Shown here: in pieces, positions 32,648 through 43,000 of the stretch
Layout of the letters: each line of letters starts with the position of its first letter
How positions within the stretch are numbered: position 1 is the first letter of the stretch
Assembly (NCBI GenBank): GCA_903913865.1
Contig: CAIWMU010000097.1
Location: 26,487-90,486, forward strand
Length of the DNA stretch: 64,000 nucleotides
Direction of reading: 5' to 3'
From: an uncultured Verrucomicrobia subdivision 3 bacterium
Lineage (GTDB): Bacteria > Verrucomicrobiota > Verrucomicrobiia > Limisphaerales > UBA8199
The notes under the pieces: generated by a model
The model's input: the letters and a program-made list of their open reading frames with translations, nothing else
Told to the model about the DNA's origin: nothing
The model's database searches: none
Position numbers and translations under genes: made by a program

Positions 32648-33181
32648 ATGATAACAAGGCAAACACAGCTCCTGAATCTGGTTCAAGCATACCCTCAGGG
32701 TGGAGGCCTTCAGTCGATGGGTATCCGGACCCGGTGGGAAATGGATGGAGGGAATATGGACTATCAGGATGGCATCAAACTGCTTGAGCGCATTGATGAT
32801 TCCATAAGGGTCACCTGCTCTACTACTGAGAACGATGGAGGCAACAGCATGCAGGTCACACCATTTTCAGACTCCTGGCTGCGCCTCTTATGTTTCGCCT
32901 ATGCGAAGGGGATTTTGGAGAGTCAGGACATTTGCGAGTTGAGTCACGATCATCCTTGGATTCTGGGTTCGTCAGCATCACGCGCGCCCGGGCCGGCAGC
33001 CGTCATGCGCTTTCGGCGTGAAAACAGGGACATGATTGAGAAAGTTCTGGCACACGTGCTGACTGAGGTCGGAGATTCAAAGGCCGAAATCAGCCGCCTT
33101 GGCAGGTCAACCACTTCCGAAGCAATGGTCCATGCCCGTAACCTCCTGAATGTCGCCCGCCACCTCGATTCTTCCGAGTAG
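32648..33181 (+). CDS. Standalone transposase N-terminal (DUF772-like) domain protein, no DDE core
   Basis: SDSWLRLLCFAYAKGILESQDICELSHDHPWILG...VMRFRRENRDMIEKVLAHVL resembles IS transposase N-termini. Confidence 0.45.
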   Translation: MITRQTQLLNLVQAYPQGGGLQSMGIRTRWEMDGGNMDYQDGIKLLERIDDSIRVTCSTTENDGGNSMQVTPFSDSWLRLLCFAYAKGILESQDICELSHDHPWILGSSASRAPGPAAVMRFRRENRDMIEKVLAHVLTEVGDSKAEISRLGRSTTSEAMVHARNLLNVARHLDSSE

Positions 33182-33195
33182 CCGGTCGGGGGGCT

Positions 33196-34869
33196 TCAGG
33201 GCCGCAGCGGCTCAGGGGGTTGTGGTTTCCGATCCTCGCGCAATTCAATGGCCCGCATGACCCGCAAGGGATGATCGGTTTGGATCAGATCGATGCCCCA
33301 ATCCATCGCCTTGGAGTATTCCTTAATTTGCTCGTTTTCATCCAGGGCATCCGAAAAGACTTTGATTCCCCCAGCATGGCACCGGGCGATCAAATCCTTG
33401 GAAAGAATCCGCCAGTCCACATCCACAGCATAAGGTTCCACGGCTGCAAGCAACCCGTCCAGATCCCCCGCCTTCCCCAGGGGGGGCAGCCGCCGAATTC
33501 GAGGGTCTATCGCCTTCAACCGGGCCAGATACTCGGGAGACTGATAAACCACCGTCCGCGCAACGAGATCATGCCGTTTGAGCGCTGCTGCAAGGGCTTC
33601 CGGGGGGATTGCCTTGGCATCCAGATAGAGTTGTTCCCGCGCGCCCACCATTGAGGCAAGGAACTCATCCAGAGAAGGGATGGAAACAGGCGCGAACGGT
33701 TTGCCAAATTTGATCCCGGCGCTCAGTTTGCGAATCGCCTCCGCCGGCAGCTTGTCCATCGGACCGGATCCGTCCGTCGTCCGATCCAAACGAGAATCGT
33801 GCAGCAGGAAAAAGGTTCCGTCCAGGGAAGCCCTCACGTCGAATTCCACATAGTTAACCCCCAACCGGGCAGCCTTTGTAAAAGCAGGCATCGTGTTCTC
33901 AGGAGCATACCGCCCTGCCCCTCTGTGAAGCGAGATCTCCACAGGTCGCCTGGGTATCCGGCGCCACAACGCATGGGCCATGACCTCCTCAGGGAGATCT
34001 GTCTGCAACCAATCCGCCCCGGCGCTGATAGACCTCTCCCAAACCTCTGGTTTGTCCCATTCGGCCAGAACCTTGGCCTGAACCTTGATACCCGCCTTCT
34101 TGAAGGACTCCCGGATGGAGGAAGTCAAGTTGGGCGCGTCAATCTCCACTGCGGCCAGCCCATTGGTCAGGGCAAAACCCGGCACATCCATTCCCGGCCG
34201 CCACTTGGCCATCAAAGCGAGTTTGCCTCCCGAAACCTGACGGATGCGCCGCAACTCCTCCACCTCACCATACACAACCACCTGGGTCTCCATCCCGCCC
34301 TCCAGAATCTCCCGGGCCAGTTGTTCGGGATTCACATCCTTGCAATCGAGGTAAAGGTTCAAACGCTTCATGCACACTGCAAGGCAGTCCCCGAGGGAAA
34401 GCACCTTCTCTCCGGCAAAGTGGGGTGCGAAACCGGAGCCGGCATCCAACTGCAACAACTCTGCCAGCGTATGATCCCGCACAGTCCAAGGCTTCCCGGC
34501 ACCATCCGTAAAAACCGCATCGTGGCACAGAACGTGACGGCCATCCCGGGTCAACCGCAGATCCACTTCAGCCCACTCGATCCCGTCCTCAATGCACTGA
34601 TTCAGGGCCGCCCGGGTGTTTTCCGGTGCCTGTCCCGATGCCCCTCGATGGGCCATCACCTGGACCGCGCGCGGTGGTTGCACCGGCTCAAAAAATGGAA
34701 ACCCGGCAGCTCCGGCAAGACCTGGGCACACCGCCAACCACCCGAGCAGAACCACGGCACAAATGGAAATATCTACACCCCGGGACTGACTCACAGGACG
34801 GGACCCGCAGTTGCCATTCGTTCGCATATAAAAAAAGCGCTGAAGGTTCAGCAGCACCATGGGAATCAT
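33196..34869 (-). CDS. Glycerophosphodiester phosphodiesterase-like protein with two GDPD domains
   Basis: Two HRGA...PENT motifs (VMAHRGASGQAPENTRAA; ISLHRGAGRYAPENTMPAF), each followed by E(V/F)D(L/V)R. Confidence 0.88.
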   Translation of the reverse strand: MIPMVLLNLQRFFYMRTNGNCGSRPVSQSRGVDISICAVVLLGWLAVCPGLAGAAGFPFFEPVQPPRAVQVMAHRGASGQAPENTRAALNQCIEDGIEWAEVDLRLTRDGRHVLCHDAVFTDGAGKPWTVRDHTLAELLQLDAGSGFAPHFAGEKVLSLGDCLAVCMKRLNLYLDCKDVNPEQLAREILEGGMETQVVVYGEVEELRRIRQVSGGKLALMAKWRPGMDVPGFALTNGLAAVEIDAPNLTSSIRESFKKAGIKVQAKVLAEWDKPEVWERSISAGADWLQTDLPEEVMAHALWRRIPRRPVEISLHRGAGRYAPENTMPAFTKAARLGVNYVEFDVRASLDGTFFLLHDSRLDRTTDGSGPMDKLPAEAIRKLSAGIKFGKPFAPVSIPSLDEFLASMVGAREQLYLDAKAIPPEALAAALKRHDLVARTVVYQSPEYLARLKAIDPRIRRLPPLGKAGDLDGLLAAVEPYAVDVDWRILSKDLIARCHAGGIKVFSDALDENEQIKEYSKAMDWGIDLIQTDHPLRVMRAIELREDRKPQPPEPLRP

Positions 34870-36446
34870 CGAGCGGAAGGTTTAGCCTGATAAACCACTG
34901 CCCGCGAAATCGCCATGCGGCCCCCTTTGGATCTTGGATCCCCCTCTGCCAGCGTCATCAGGCGCAGGGTGTGGTGTCCATTGCGCAACCCATAAACGCG
35001 CCAGAGGTCCTTGTCGGACGTCCGCTCCGGAATCCACGCATCAGCACGCAGGCCCTGCCTCTTCCCATCAATATACACATCAGCCCTGCCCCCTCCCTGG
35101 GACAACTGACCGAGCAGGGCTATTCCTGTTCCATCAAACTCCAACACAGCCTGGCTCCCCGCTCCATAGGCAGCTTTCACCTTGTCGTCGTTGGTCCAGC
35201 CGCTGCTCCACTTCCACGCTGAATTCGTGTAGTGGATGAGCCCCGTGGGAACGCCGAAGTTGCATTGTTCAAGCTTCGGAGCCTGCGGCTTTTGGCGGCG
35301 GATAAACAGGTCCTGGCCGGTGACTTTGCCCCCTTCCCTCTGGATGAGTTTCACCGTTCTCGCCTCGGTGGACTTCACGATGTCGTTGAACGAGTAGTCG
35401 GTGAAGGAGAACTTCATGTCCGCCATCTCCAGAGTCTCCTTCTGATAATGGGGCGGAAGGCGGGAGAATCCGAGAACCGCCCCGATCACCCCACAGGCGC
35501 TGGAGGGGTTGCAATCCGAATCCTGCCCGCAGCGCGTGGCGATATCCATCGTTCGATCAAAATCCCCACCCCCGTAAAGAAGCCCCATTGCAATGTAGGC
35601 CCCGTTTAGTTTGGCATCGATGTTGAACGGGGAGAGTGCCCCCTCAGGACAGGCATCGTCCTTGTTCCACTTGTCCTCGATGATTTGCCAGGCCTCGCTC
35701 CAGCTTCCCGGCCGCCGCGCAAAGGCATCCAGCAAATCACGGATCAGAGCCGCGTAACTGCTTCGGGCGGGAATGCAGGCCAGTCCGGCCTCAACAATTT
35801 TTTGGGGATCCGACTCAAAGTAGGCCGCACAATACATCCCGCACACAAACATCCCGCCATACACACCGTCCCCATGATTCATCACATGGCCGACCTTGTC
35901 ACAAAAGCGGTTCGAAGATCGGGGCATGCCCGGACACATGATGCCAATGAAATCAGCCTCAATCTGAAAATCAATGTCATCCGCATGGGCATTATAACGG
36001 GGGTTACCGGAATCGGGCGGAAGCAAGCCCCGGCTCAAATTGCGCCGGGCCCCCGCGTTGGCATGCCAGAGGCGGTATTTTGAATCCCGAAATGCCACTG
36101 CATAGTCCAGACTGGTGGCATCCAGCCCCACCGTATCCATAACCCGTGCAAAGGTCATTTCCACATAAAGATCATCCTCGTCTATGGAATTGGTCAACAC
36201 GGGAGGCTGGATCACATCCTCGTTGATCTGGGCAGCCGCCTTGAACTCCGTGGGTCCACCGTAGGCCACCCCGATCATTTGACCGGCCCACGCACCCCGG
36301 ATTTTGTCCATGAGCACTTCCCTCGGAATCCGCTCCAACTCAACTGCGCGGGCATGAACCGTCAAACATCCGCCCATGCAAAGCACAACGAACATGCGCC
36401 ACACCAGATTTCCGAAAAGAGTTTGATTCCTCAAAAGGCTGAACAT
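34866..36446 (-). CDS. ADP-ribosylglycohydrolase family protein, secreted
   Basis: IRGAWAGQMIGVAYGGPTEF; DCNPSSACGVIGAVLGF; start set at MFSLLRNQTLFG. Confidence 0.8.
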   Translation of the reverse strand: MFSLLRNQTLFGNLVWRMFVVLCMGGCLTVHARAVELERIPREVLMDKIRGAWAGQMIGVAYGGPTEFKAAAQINEDVIQPPVLTNSIDEDDLYVEMTFARVMDTVGLDATSLDYAVAFRDSKYRLWHANAGARRNLSRGLLPPDSGNPRYNAHADDIDFQIEADFIGIMCPGMPRSSNRFCDKVGHVMNHGDGVYGGMFVCGMYCAAYFESDPQKIVEAGLACIPARSSYAALIRDLLDAFARRPGSWSEAWQIIEDKWNKDDACPEGALSPFNIDAKLNGAYIAMGLLYGGGDFDRTMDIATRCGQDSDCNPSSACGVIGAVLGFSRLPPHYQKETLEMADMKFSFTDYSFNDIVKSTEARTVKLIQREGGKVTGQDLFIRRQKPQAPKLEQCNFGVPTGLIHYTNSAWKWSSGWTNDDKVKAAYGAGSQAVLEFDGTGIALLGQLSQGGGRADVYIDGKRQGLRADAWIPERTSDKDLWRVYGLRNGHHTLRLMTLAEGDPRSKGGRMAISRAVVYQAKPSAR

Positions 36447-36574
36447 GCCGCAAATCTGCTTGTCGTTGCCCCTTTTTGCAAGCAGTGATGATTCGGCAAA
36501 GATATCCGTCATTCTCCCCGCCACCAGACAGCCATCCTCTGTGACGGGCTTCCGCCTGAGCCCCCCCAGACCAA

Positions 36575-37717
36575 TCAGAGACGCAAAAAGAGCTTGCGCT
36601 GATACATGAATCGGGCAACGGCAAAGACGATCACAGCAATGACCAATCCCATGGCAAGTTCCTCGTAACGACCCAGATACAGCCTGCCGAAATCCCCACC
36701 CACAAACCGCTCTGCGACTTTGTCCATGTCGATGACACAGTGCATCATGTAAATGGTGATGGGGTTCATCCCGATCCAGACAAACGGCTGTGCCCATCCC
36801 TTCAAACCCCATCCCTCGATCAATAAATGGAAGGTCGCCAGAAGCATGCAGCTGTAGCCACAGGCCACAAACACAAATGAGGAGGTCCAAAGCTTCTTGA
36901 TGACCGGAAACTGGAAGTTCCAGAGCCATCCCAAGGTGACCAAAATCAGCCCTGCACCAGCCAGATACATCGCCTTCTTGATGTCATTGCGCTTGGACTC
37001 ACGCATCCACACCCCCACGAACATGCCGATCAAACAGTTCGCAATCGCAGGCAAAGTGCTCAACAACCCTTCCGGATCATGATCTCCATCCCATTTCCGC
37101 AGTGGGAGGTAATTCTTGTCCACCCAGTTCGTCAGGTTCTGCCCCTCGGCAAAGTTCCCCGCTGTCCCACCCGGCACCGGCACGAAGGTCAGCAAAAACC
37201 AATAACCCACCAGGATTCCCGCGCACCAGAGAATCCTCCCACGCTTTTCAAAATAACAGAAAATCAACCCTGCAAACATGTAGCACAGCGCAATCCGCTG
37301 CAGGACGCCCAGCAACCGGATTTTTTCGAAGGGAGTCCCAAATCCGCCATAATAGAAGATTCCCAGCAAATACATGAGCGCCGCGCGCTTGAAAATCCTG
37401 ATCGCAGCCCCTTTCCGGCCATGCTGCTCAATCGTCCGGGTAAGCGAAAACACCAGTGAAACCCCGACGATAAAAACGAACATGGGGAATATCAGGTCCT
37501 CAAAGTGGAACCCTGCCCAGCCCACGTGGTTCATCTGGCTTGCAACACCCTGCACCAGACTGTTGTCGCTCACCTTCTTCAACCCATCTATAAGCCCTTC
37601 CAACCCGATGATGCAGAACATGTCGAACCCACGGAGGGCGTCCAACGACATCAGTCGTGCCGTCTTAGTCCCGGCGGCATCAACTCCACTGGACAGGGAA
37701 ACAGATGAATCAGTCAT
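36575..37717 (-). CDS. DUF5009/heparan-alpha-glucosaminide N-acetyltransferase-like multi-pass acyltransferase
   Basis: RLMSLDALRGFDMFCIIG; FEDLIFPMFVFIVGVSLVFSL; PFVWIGMNPITIYMMH. Confidence 0.82.
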   Translation of the reverse strand: MTDSSVSLSSGVDAAGTKTARLMSLDALRGFDMFCIIGLEGLIDGLKKVSDNSLVQGVASQMNHVGWAGFHFEDLIFPMFVFIVGVSLVFSLTRTIEQHGRKGAAIRIFKRAALMYLLGIFYYGGFGTPFEKIRLLGVLQRIALCYMFAGLIFCYFEKRGRILWCAGILVGYWFLLTFVPVPGGTAGNFAEGQNLTNWVDKNYLPLRKWDGDHDPEGLLSTLPAIANCLIGMFVGVWMRESKRNDIKKAMYLAGAGLILVTLGWLWNFQFPVIKKLWTSSFVFVACGYSCMLLATFHLLIEGWGLKGWAQPFVWIGMNPITIYMMHCVIDMDKVAERFVGGDFGRLYLGRYEELAMGLVIAVIVFAVARFMYQRKLFLRL

Positions 37718-37914
37718 AGCAATAATCAGGAGTATTACGATCTTCCCCGCCCTCGTCACCTCCAATTTGCAAAATAACCGCGTCGGGGGGCTAGATTCTC
37801 GAGGCCGGACACTTGGGGGACCGGAGCAAGCCCACGGGAAGCCTGCGGCACAAGGAACCGAAACCACCACGATTCAGGAAACGTGGTGGCCCGAACAAGC
37901 GGTTCAGCGCGACC

Positions 37915-39870
37915 TCAGTTCGCGAGCTTCACCTTGATCCGCTGCCCTTTCAACCTTGTCCGATTCAATTTCGCTATGATCCCCGGGGCATCTTCCGAGA
38001 TAACATCCACGAAAGTATGCCGCTCCCGCACATCCACATAGCCAACTGTCTGGCGCGGCAGTCCCGTCTCGCCCAAGATCAGCTCCACCACAGCGCCAAT
38101 ATTGATCCCAAGTTCAGCCCCGACGCTCATGAATAACCGTGTCTGGCCATCCGGGGTCCGCCTGCTGGGCTTGGGCGGAACCGGCCGGGACGCCTCCAAT
38201 GCCGCAGGATCGAAAACCGGGGTCACCACTTTTTGCACCACCTTTGGAGTGGGCTCGGCAGGGCTCGCATCACTCTTTTCCTTCGAAATAGCTGGATCAG
38301 AAGGAACAGGATCCACCGCCTTCACCTTCACTGGAACGACTGGCATGGCGGCAGCAACGGCTGTAGTTGTCGGTGCTGGCTTGGAGATTTGTACTCTTGC
38401 CGGGGGGATGACCACTTTGCGCGGACGGTCAGGACGCACAGCGGGATCAATCCCCTGGGGTCTTCTGGGTCCCTCATTTGAGAAACCTTGAGATGGTCCC
38501 CTGGATTGCCGATCCCGATCACCCCGCCCCTGCGTGTAGGCACCCTCGCCTGAATCTGAACGTGCAGATTCAACCGGCACAACCTCTCCAGCTTGAAGAA
38601 GGTGCAACAATGCGGAAACGATATCGGTGGAGTTGAACCCCTCCTCCAGCAAGCGCTCCACCAGATGATCCTGAGGCTTGAATTCCGCCGCCTTAAGGGT
38701 CGTTCGCAACCGCTCGAGCATTACATTCGCACGGGCCTCCTCCACCTCCACCATCGTCGGTGGCTTGCCCCGATGGATGCGGGTATTCGTGTAACGTTCG
38801 ATGTTCCGGATTTGAAACACCTCCCGCCCTGAAACGAATGAGATCGCCCGGCCACTGCGCCCCTGGCGTCCCGTGCGCCCGATCCGGTGAACATAATCCT
38901 CCCCATCGTAGGGCAGGTCATAGTTGAACACCACCTGCACATCATCGACATCGATTCCGCGCGCCGCCACATCCGTTGCCACCAGAAATTCCAACCCGGA
39001 CTTCCGGAACTTGTTCATCACCCGGTCCCGCATCATCTGGGTCATGTCGCCATGCAAGCGGTCTGCCGAATAACCCTGCGCATTCAGGTGGTCCACGAGG
39101 TCATCCACCATCCGCTTCGTGTTGCAGAAGACAATTCCCAGCTTCAGGTCGTGCAGATCAATCAACCGGGTCAGCAGCTCGACCTTCGACCATCGATCCA
39201 CCTCGTAATAGGTCTGCTCCACCGTCGGGACCGTCATCGCCTTCTGTTCCATCCTGATGTGACGCGGCTGACGTGAGTGTTTCTCGATCAACTGTTGAAT
39301 GGGTCGGGGGATCGTCGCCGAGAAGAATACCGTCTGCCGGGTCGCGGGTGTGGATTGCAGGATGAGGTCGATATCCTCGCGGAACCCCATGTTCAGCATC
39401 ACATCCACCTCGTCCAACACCACCATCTTCACCCCCGCAAGGCTCAGCGTCCCGCGCCGCATGTGATCCATCACCCGTCCGGGCGTGCCGATCACCAATT
39501 GTGCCCCCTGCCGCAAGCCAACAAATTGCCGGTCGTAGGATTGGCCCCCGTAGATGGGAAGCGCGTGCACACCTCGCTTAAAAATAGCCAGCTTGTGAAC
39601 CTCCTCCGAAACTTGCACCGCAAGCTCCCGTGTGGGGCAGAGGATAAGCACCTGCGTGGCGCGGGATGTCGAATCCACCTTGTCCACCGCAGGAGCAGCA
39701 AAGGCAGCTGTCTTCCCCGACCCGGTCATGGATTGCCCAACCACATCCTCACCCGCCATCAGCAGGGGAATCGCCTCAGCCTGGATGGGGGAGGGTTGTT
39801 CAAAACCCATCTTGTCGATCGCCTTCAGCACCTCAGCTGAGAGACCCAGTTCCGAAAACAGCTTATTCAT
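37915..39870 (-). CDS. DEAD-box ATP-dependent RNA helicase (CsdA/DeaD-like)
   Basis: MTGSGKTAAFA, VLDEVDVML, SATIP, HRIGRTGRQGRSG; C-terminal RNA-binding-like domain. Confidence 0.92.
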   Translation of the reverse strand: MNKLFSELGLSAEVLKAIDKMGFEQPSPIQAEAIPLLMAGEDVVGQSMTGSGKTAAFAAPAVDKVDSTSRATQVLILCPTRELAVQVSEEVHKLAIFKRGVHALPIYGGQSYDRQFVGLRQGAQLVIGTPGRVMDHMRRGTLSLAGVKMVVLDEVDVMLNMGFREDIDLILQSTPATRQTVFFSATIPRPIQQLIEKHSRQPRHIRMEQKAMTVPTVEQTYYEVDRWSKVELLTRLIDLHDLKLGIVFCNTKRMVDDLVDHLNAQGYSADRLHGDMTQMMRDRVMNKFRKSGLEFLVATDVAARGIDVDDVQVVFNYDLPYDGEDYVHRIGRTGRQGRSGRAISFVSGREVFQIRNIERYTNTRIHRGKPPTMVEVEEARANVMLERLRTTLKAAEFKPQDHLVERLLEEGFNSTDIVSALLHLLQAGEVVPVESARSDSGEGAYTQGRGDRDRQSRGPSQGFSNEGPRRPQGIDPAVRPDRPRKVVIPPARVQISKPAPTTTAVAAAMPVVPVKVKAVDPVPSDPAISKEKSDASPAEPTPKVVQKVVTPVFDPAALEASRPVPPKPSRRTPDGQTRLFMSVGAELGINIGAVVELILGETGLPRQTVGYVDVRERHTFVDVISEDAPGIIAKLNRTRLKGQRIKVKLAN

Positions 39871-39979
39871 AATTCAAACGAAACCACATTATACCCTGCC
39901 CTTCCCGGAAATGAGAGCCTTAAATCTCCCGATTTTCCAACCCCTCCACAAAACCCATCCCGCCACCACCAAAAAAACA

Positions 39980-40009
39980 GCGCGGCCGGAAATTGCTTCC
40001 CGGCCGCGC
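39980..40009 (-). terminator. Strong hairpin/terminator downstream of the first LamG/Ig gene
   Basis: GCGCGGCCGG-10nt-CCGGCCGCGC perfect 10-bp stem; on the minus strand followed by TGTTTTTTTGG. Confidence 0.8.
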
Positions 40010-40062
40010 GCTTTGATTACACAAGGTCAAAGACCGCAGGGTCTTTGCCATGGATTGATGAA

Positions 40063-43000
40063 CTACGGCTTGGCGCGGTAGAACATGGTCGGCTGTGCCG
40101 GCAGGAACGGATAGGGTGATGTGGCCCCTGAAACCGGCGTCCACGTTGCACCCGGTCCGAGGACCGGTGAGCTTTCGAGCACACCAAACGTCCATGCCAC
40201 ATTGTAGCCGAGTCCGATGGTTCCGAAGTCGTAGCGGAGCTTCAGAGCCGCCTGATCCACAATGCTGCCACTCGCATACAACTGGGCGATCTCAGCATCG
40301 GTCAACACGCGGTTGTAGATGCGGAAGTCATCCATTGCCCCGTCCAAACGTCTCCAATAGGCATCGTGGGAACGGCCAATCTCGAGTTGCTGAGCCGCCG
40401 GCCAGGTCCAGGCAGTAGCATTCGGATTGCTGGCTGTTAGCACGCCATCAACATAGACTGCCATTGTCGCACCCACAGCCTGATCATAGGTCATCACCAC
40501 ATGGTGCCACTTGTCGTCCGGAAGATAGCCTCCGGAGAAGGAATTGGCCGAGTTCGCGCACTGGACGAAGATGGCCCCTCCATCGTTCAACGCAATCACC
40601 GTTCCGGCCGATGTGCGGCGGTCCACAAGGATCGCAGCTTCAGCGCCCGGTCCCGGGAGCGGGGCGTTTGCCCGCAACCAGAATGCGAAGGTTCCCACCG
40701 TCGAGTTCAGATCGTCGTTCGCAGGAACAACAACCTGACTGCCAGCGGCTGCGCTGAACTTCTCCACACCGGTCCGGGTGACGGGTGCACCATCCGTATC
40801 GCTCGGAGCCCAGGTGGCGCCGTAGCTATAACCATGATGAGGAACGCCCACCGGCTTGCTGTCTTGAATCATCCCGCCAGGCGTCAGGGAGACGGTCAGC
40901 TTGGCTCCGGTTCCCTTCATGAACAGAGTGTTGATTTCGCTCTGGGTGAGGGCCCGGTCATAAACGGCGGACTCATCCAGCTGGCCGATGAAGTTACGAT
41001 CGGCACGACCCGGCTGGTTCCCGCCAAAACCAGGCGGGGATGTCACAGCCATCGGAGTATGTGTGGCTGCATGAATGGAGGACTTAAGAGATGTGCCATC
41101 GGACATGTAGAAGGTCGCCTTGTCGGGTTCGACCACCATGGCAACGAAAGTCCAGACATCGGCCGGGACAAACAGGCCCGATCCCCAACCCCATTGCCCT
41201 CCGTTCCAGTGATAGCGCAACTCAGCCTCAGGTGTTCCCGCGGAACCGTTATTGAGATGCAGACCACCGCCGCCCAACCACGCAGGCCAGCTAAGATCCC
41301 CGGTCGTGGAAGTGGCCTGACGCTTCATCCACGTCACGACTGTCACACTGTTGCCCAAGGCGAGTTGAGGAGCGGTTGCCCACCCATTCTCGAGGGTCAT
41401 CGCGCGGTTGGACGCTTCAAACCCGGGATAAGCCGGGGAGAGCGGACCAGCCTGGCCGACCGAGATCTTCGGGGATCCGATCACGCCACCACCATCACCG
41501 TAGCTGCCGTTCCATGCGCTGCCGAGTGTGCCGACATTCGCAGGGGTGCCACCAAAGGCGGCTTCGTTCAGCCGATAATAGCCAGCGGCTCCATCCGAAG
41601 TAACCACCGAGGCATAGGGCGTGGGGCGGGCCGCGTTGGTCCCGTTTTGGTAGTGTGCAAGGATCTTGGCATCCGTCAGAACGGTCGGATAGAGTGCCGC
41701 ATCGCTCACAGAACCAGCCCAGGCGAAAGCACCGTCATTACGCGCACCGACAGAGAAAGGACCATCGAAGTTCTCAATCACCGTGGTCGTCGCGCTGGTC
41801 GCACTCAGAACACCATTAACATACACCTTCGCCACACTGCCATCCCAGGTCGCGGCCACATGATACCAAGTGCCGGGAACCGGAGCGGGACCGCCGGTGA
41901 TATCGACGGAAACGGTGGTGCCATTTTGATTATAGGCACGGAGATTCCAACCCGCAGGGCTCTGGTAGATCAACCAGCCTGCCCTGGGGCTCGCAATATG
42001 GACGGAGGACAGCGGGCAGGTCAGCGTGCTGCCGACGTTGGCAACAGCCGGGTTCAGCCAGGCCTCAACGCTGAAGGTGGACGGGTTCAACTCCGTGGTG
42101 AATGGAACAGACATTCTGCCGCCGACGAACTTCGCCGCAAGGCTGCCTGTTCCAGCGAGACCTCCCTCGACCGGGTGGGTTGTCGCACCGATAAACATGC
42201 CATTCGCGGATGCACCGATGCTCCCCGAATTGGCGGCCAGATCCTGAAGGGCCGCGACCTGATCACTGTAACGGAACCACAGCATCGGACGGGTTTGCAC
42301 CATCGCTTCTTCAAAGGTTCCTGCTCCCGGCTGCACAATGGAGAGTGTGGCCGAGGCGGAAGCGTTGCCACGACTGTTGCTCACAGTCACCTGATAGGTT
42401 CCGGCTTCAGTCTGGCTTGTGCTCGCCAGGGATAGCGATGCGCTGGTCGCCCCGGGTAGATTGGTGCCCGCATGCTTCCATTGATAGGTCAGTTCTCCAC
42501 CGGTCGCCTCGACCGTGAAGGTTGCCGGGTATCCGGCGTAGAACGTCTGGGAAGCGGGTCCCTTTGTCACGACCGGCGGGGTGGTGGCCGACGCCACAAC
42601 CGTTGCAATGGTGCTCGTCGCGCTGCCAAAAGCATTGGTTACCACAACATCATAGTCACCACCATCAGCCAGTGATGCGATGGTCTTGGTGTAGGAGGTT
42701 GTCGTCGCACCCGCGATGGGAGCGCCAGCGTGACGCCACTGGTAGCCCAAGGCAGGACTGCCTGAGGCCTCAGCCGTCAAAGTGAAGGATTGACCGGTGA
42801 ACAAAGTCCCGGCAGGTCCCTTCGGCTGTATCGACATCTCCGGCGGATTATTGCCGCCGTAGGTGACATCCACAATCAGACCGGCGAGGGTGGAGCGGTT
42901 CAACCCACTCCGGACGGTTCCGGTGATCACGACCTTGTTGTTCCCCGCCAGAGTCGTCATTGAGGGCGTCACGGAACTTTCCGCCGCCAGCCCTGTCGGA

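Noticed and set aside
33799-34890. 363-aa plus-strand ORF
   Set aside because: Antisense to the tandem-GDPD gene with shadow-ORF composition.
36447-36929. N-terminal extension of the ADP-ribosylglycohydrolase ORF
   Set aside because: Overlaps the 3' part of the upstream acyltransferase gene; the start at 36446 is followed by a plausible signal peptide.
40501-42435. 644-aa plus-strand ORF
   Set aside because: Antisense to the LamG/Ig gene; composition (Arg/His/Gly-rich) and lack of domains fit a GC-rich shadow ORF.
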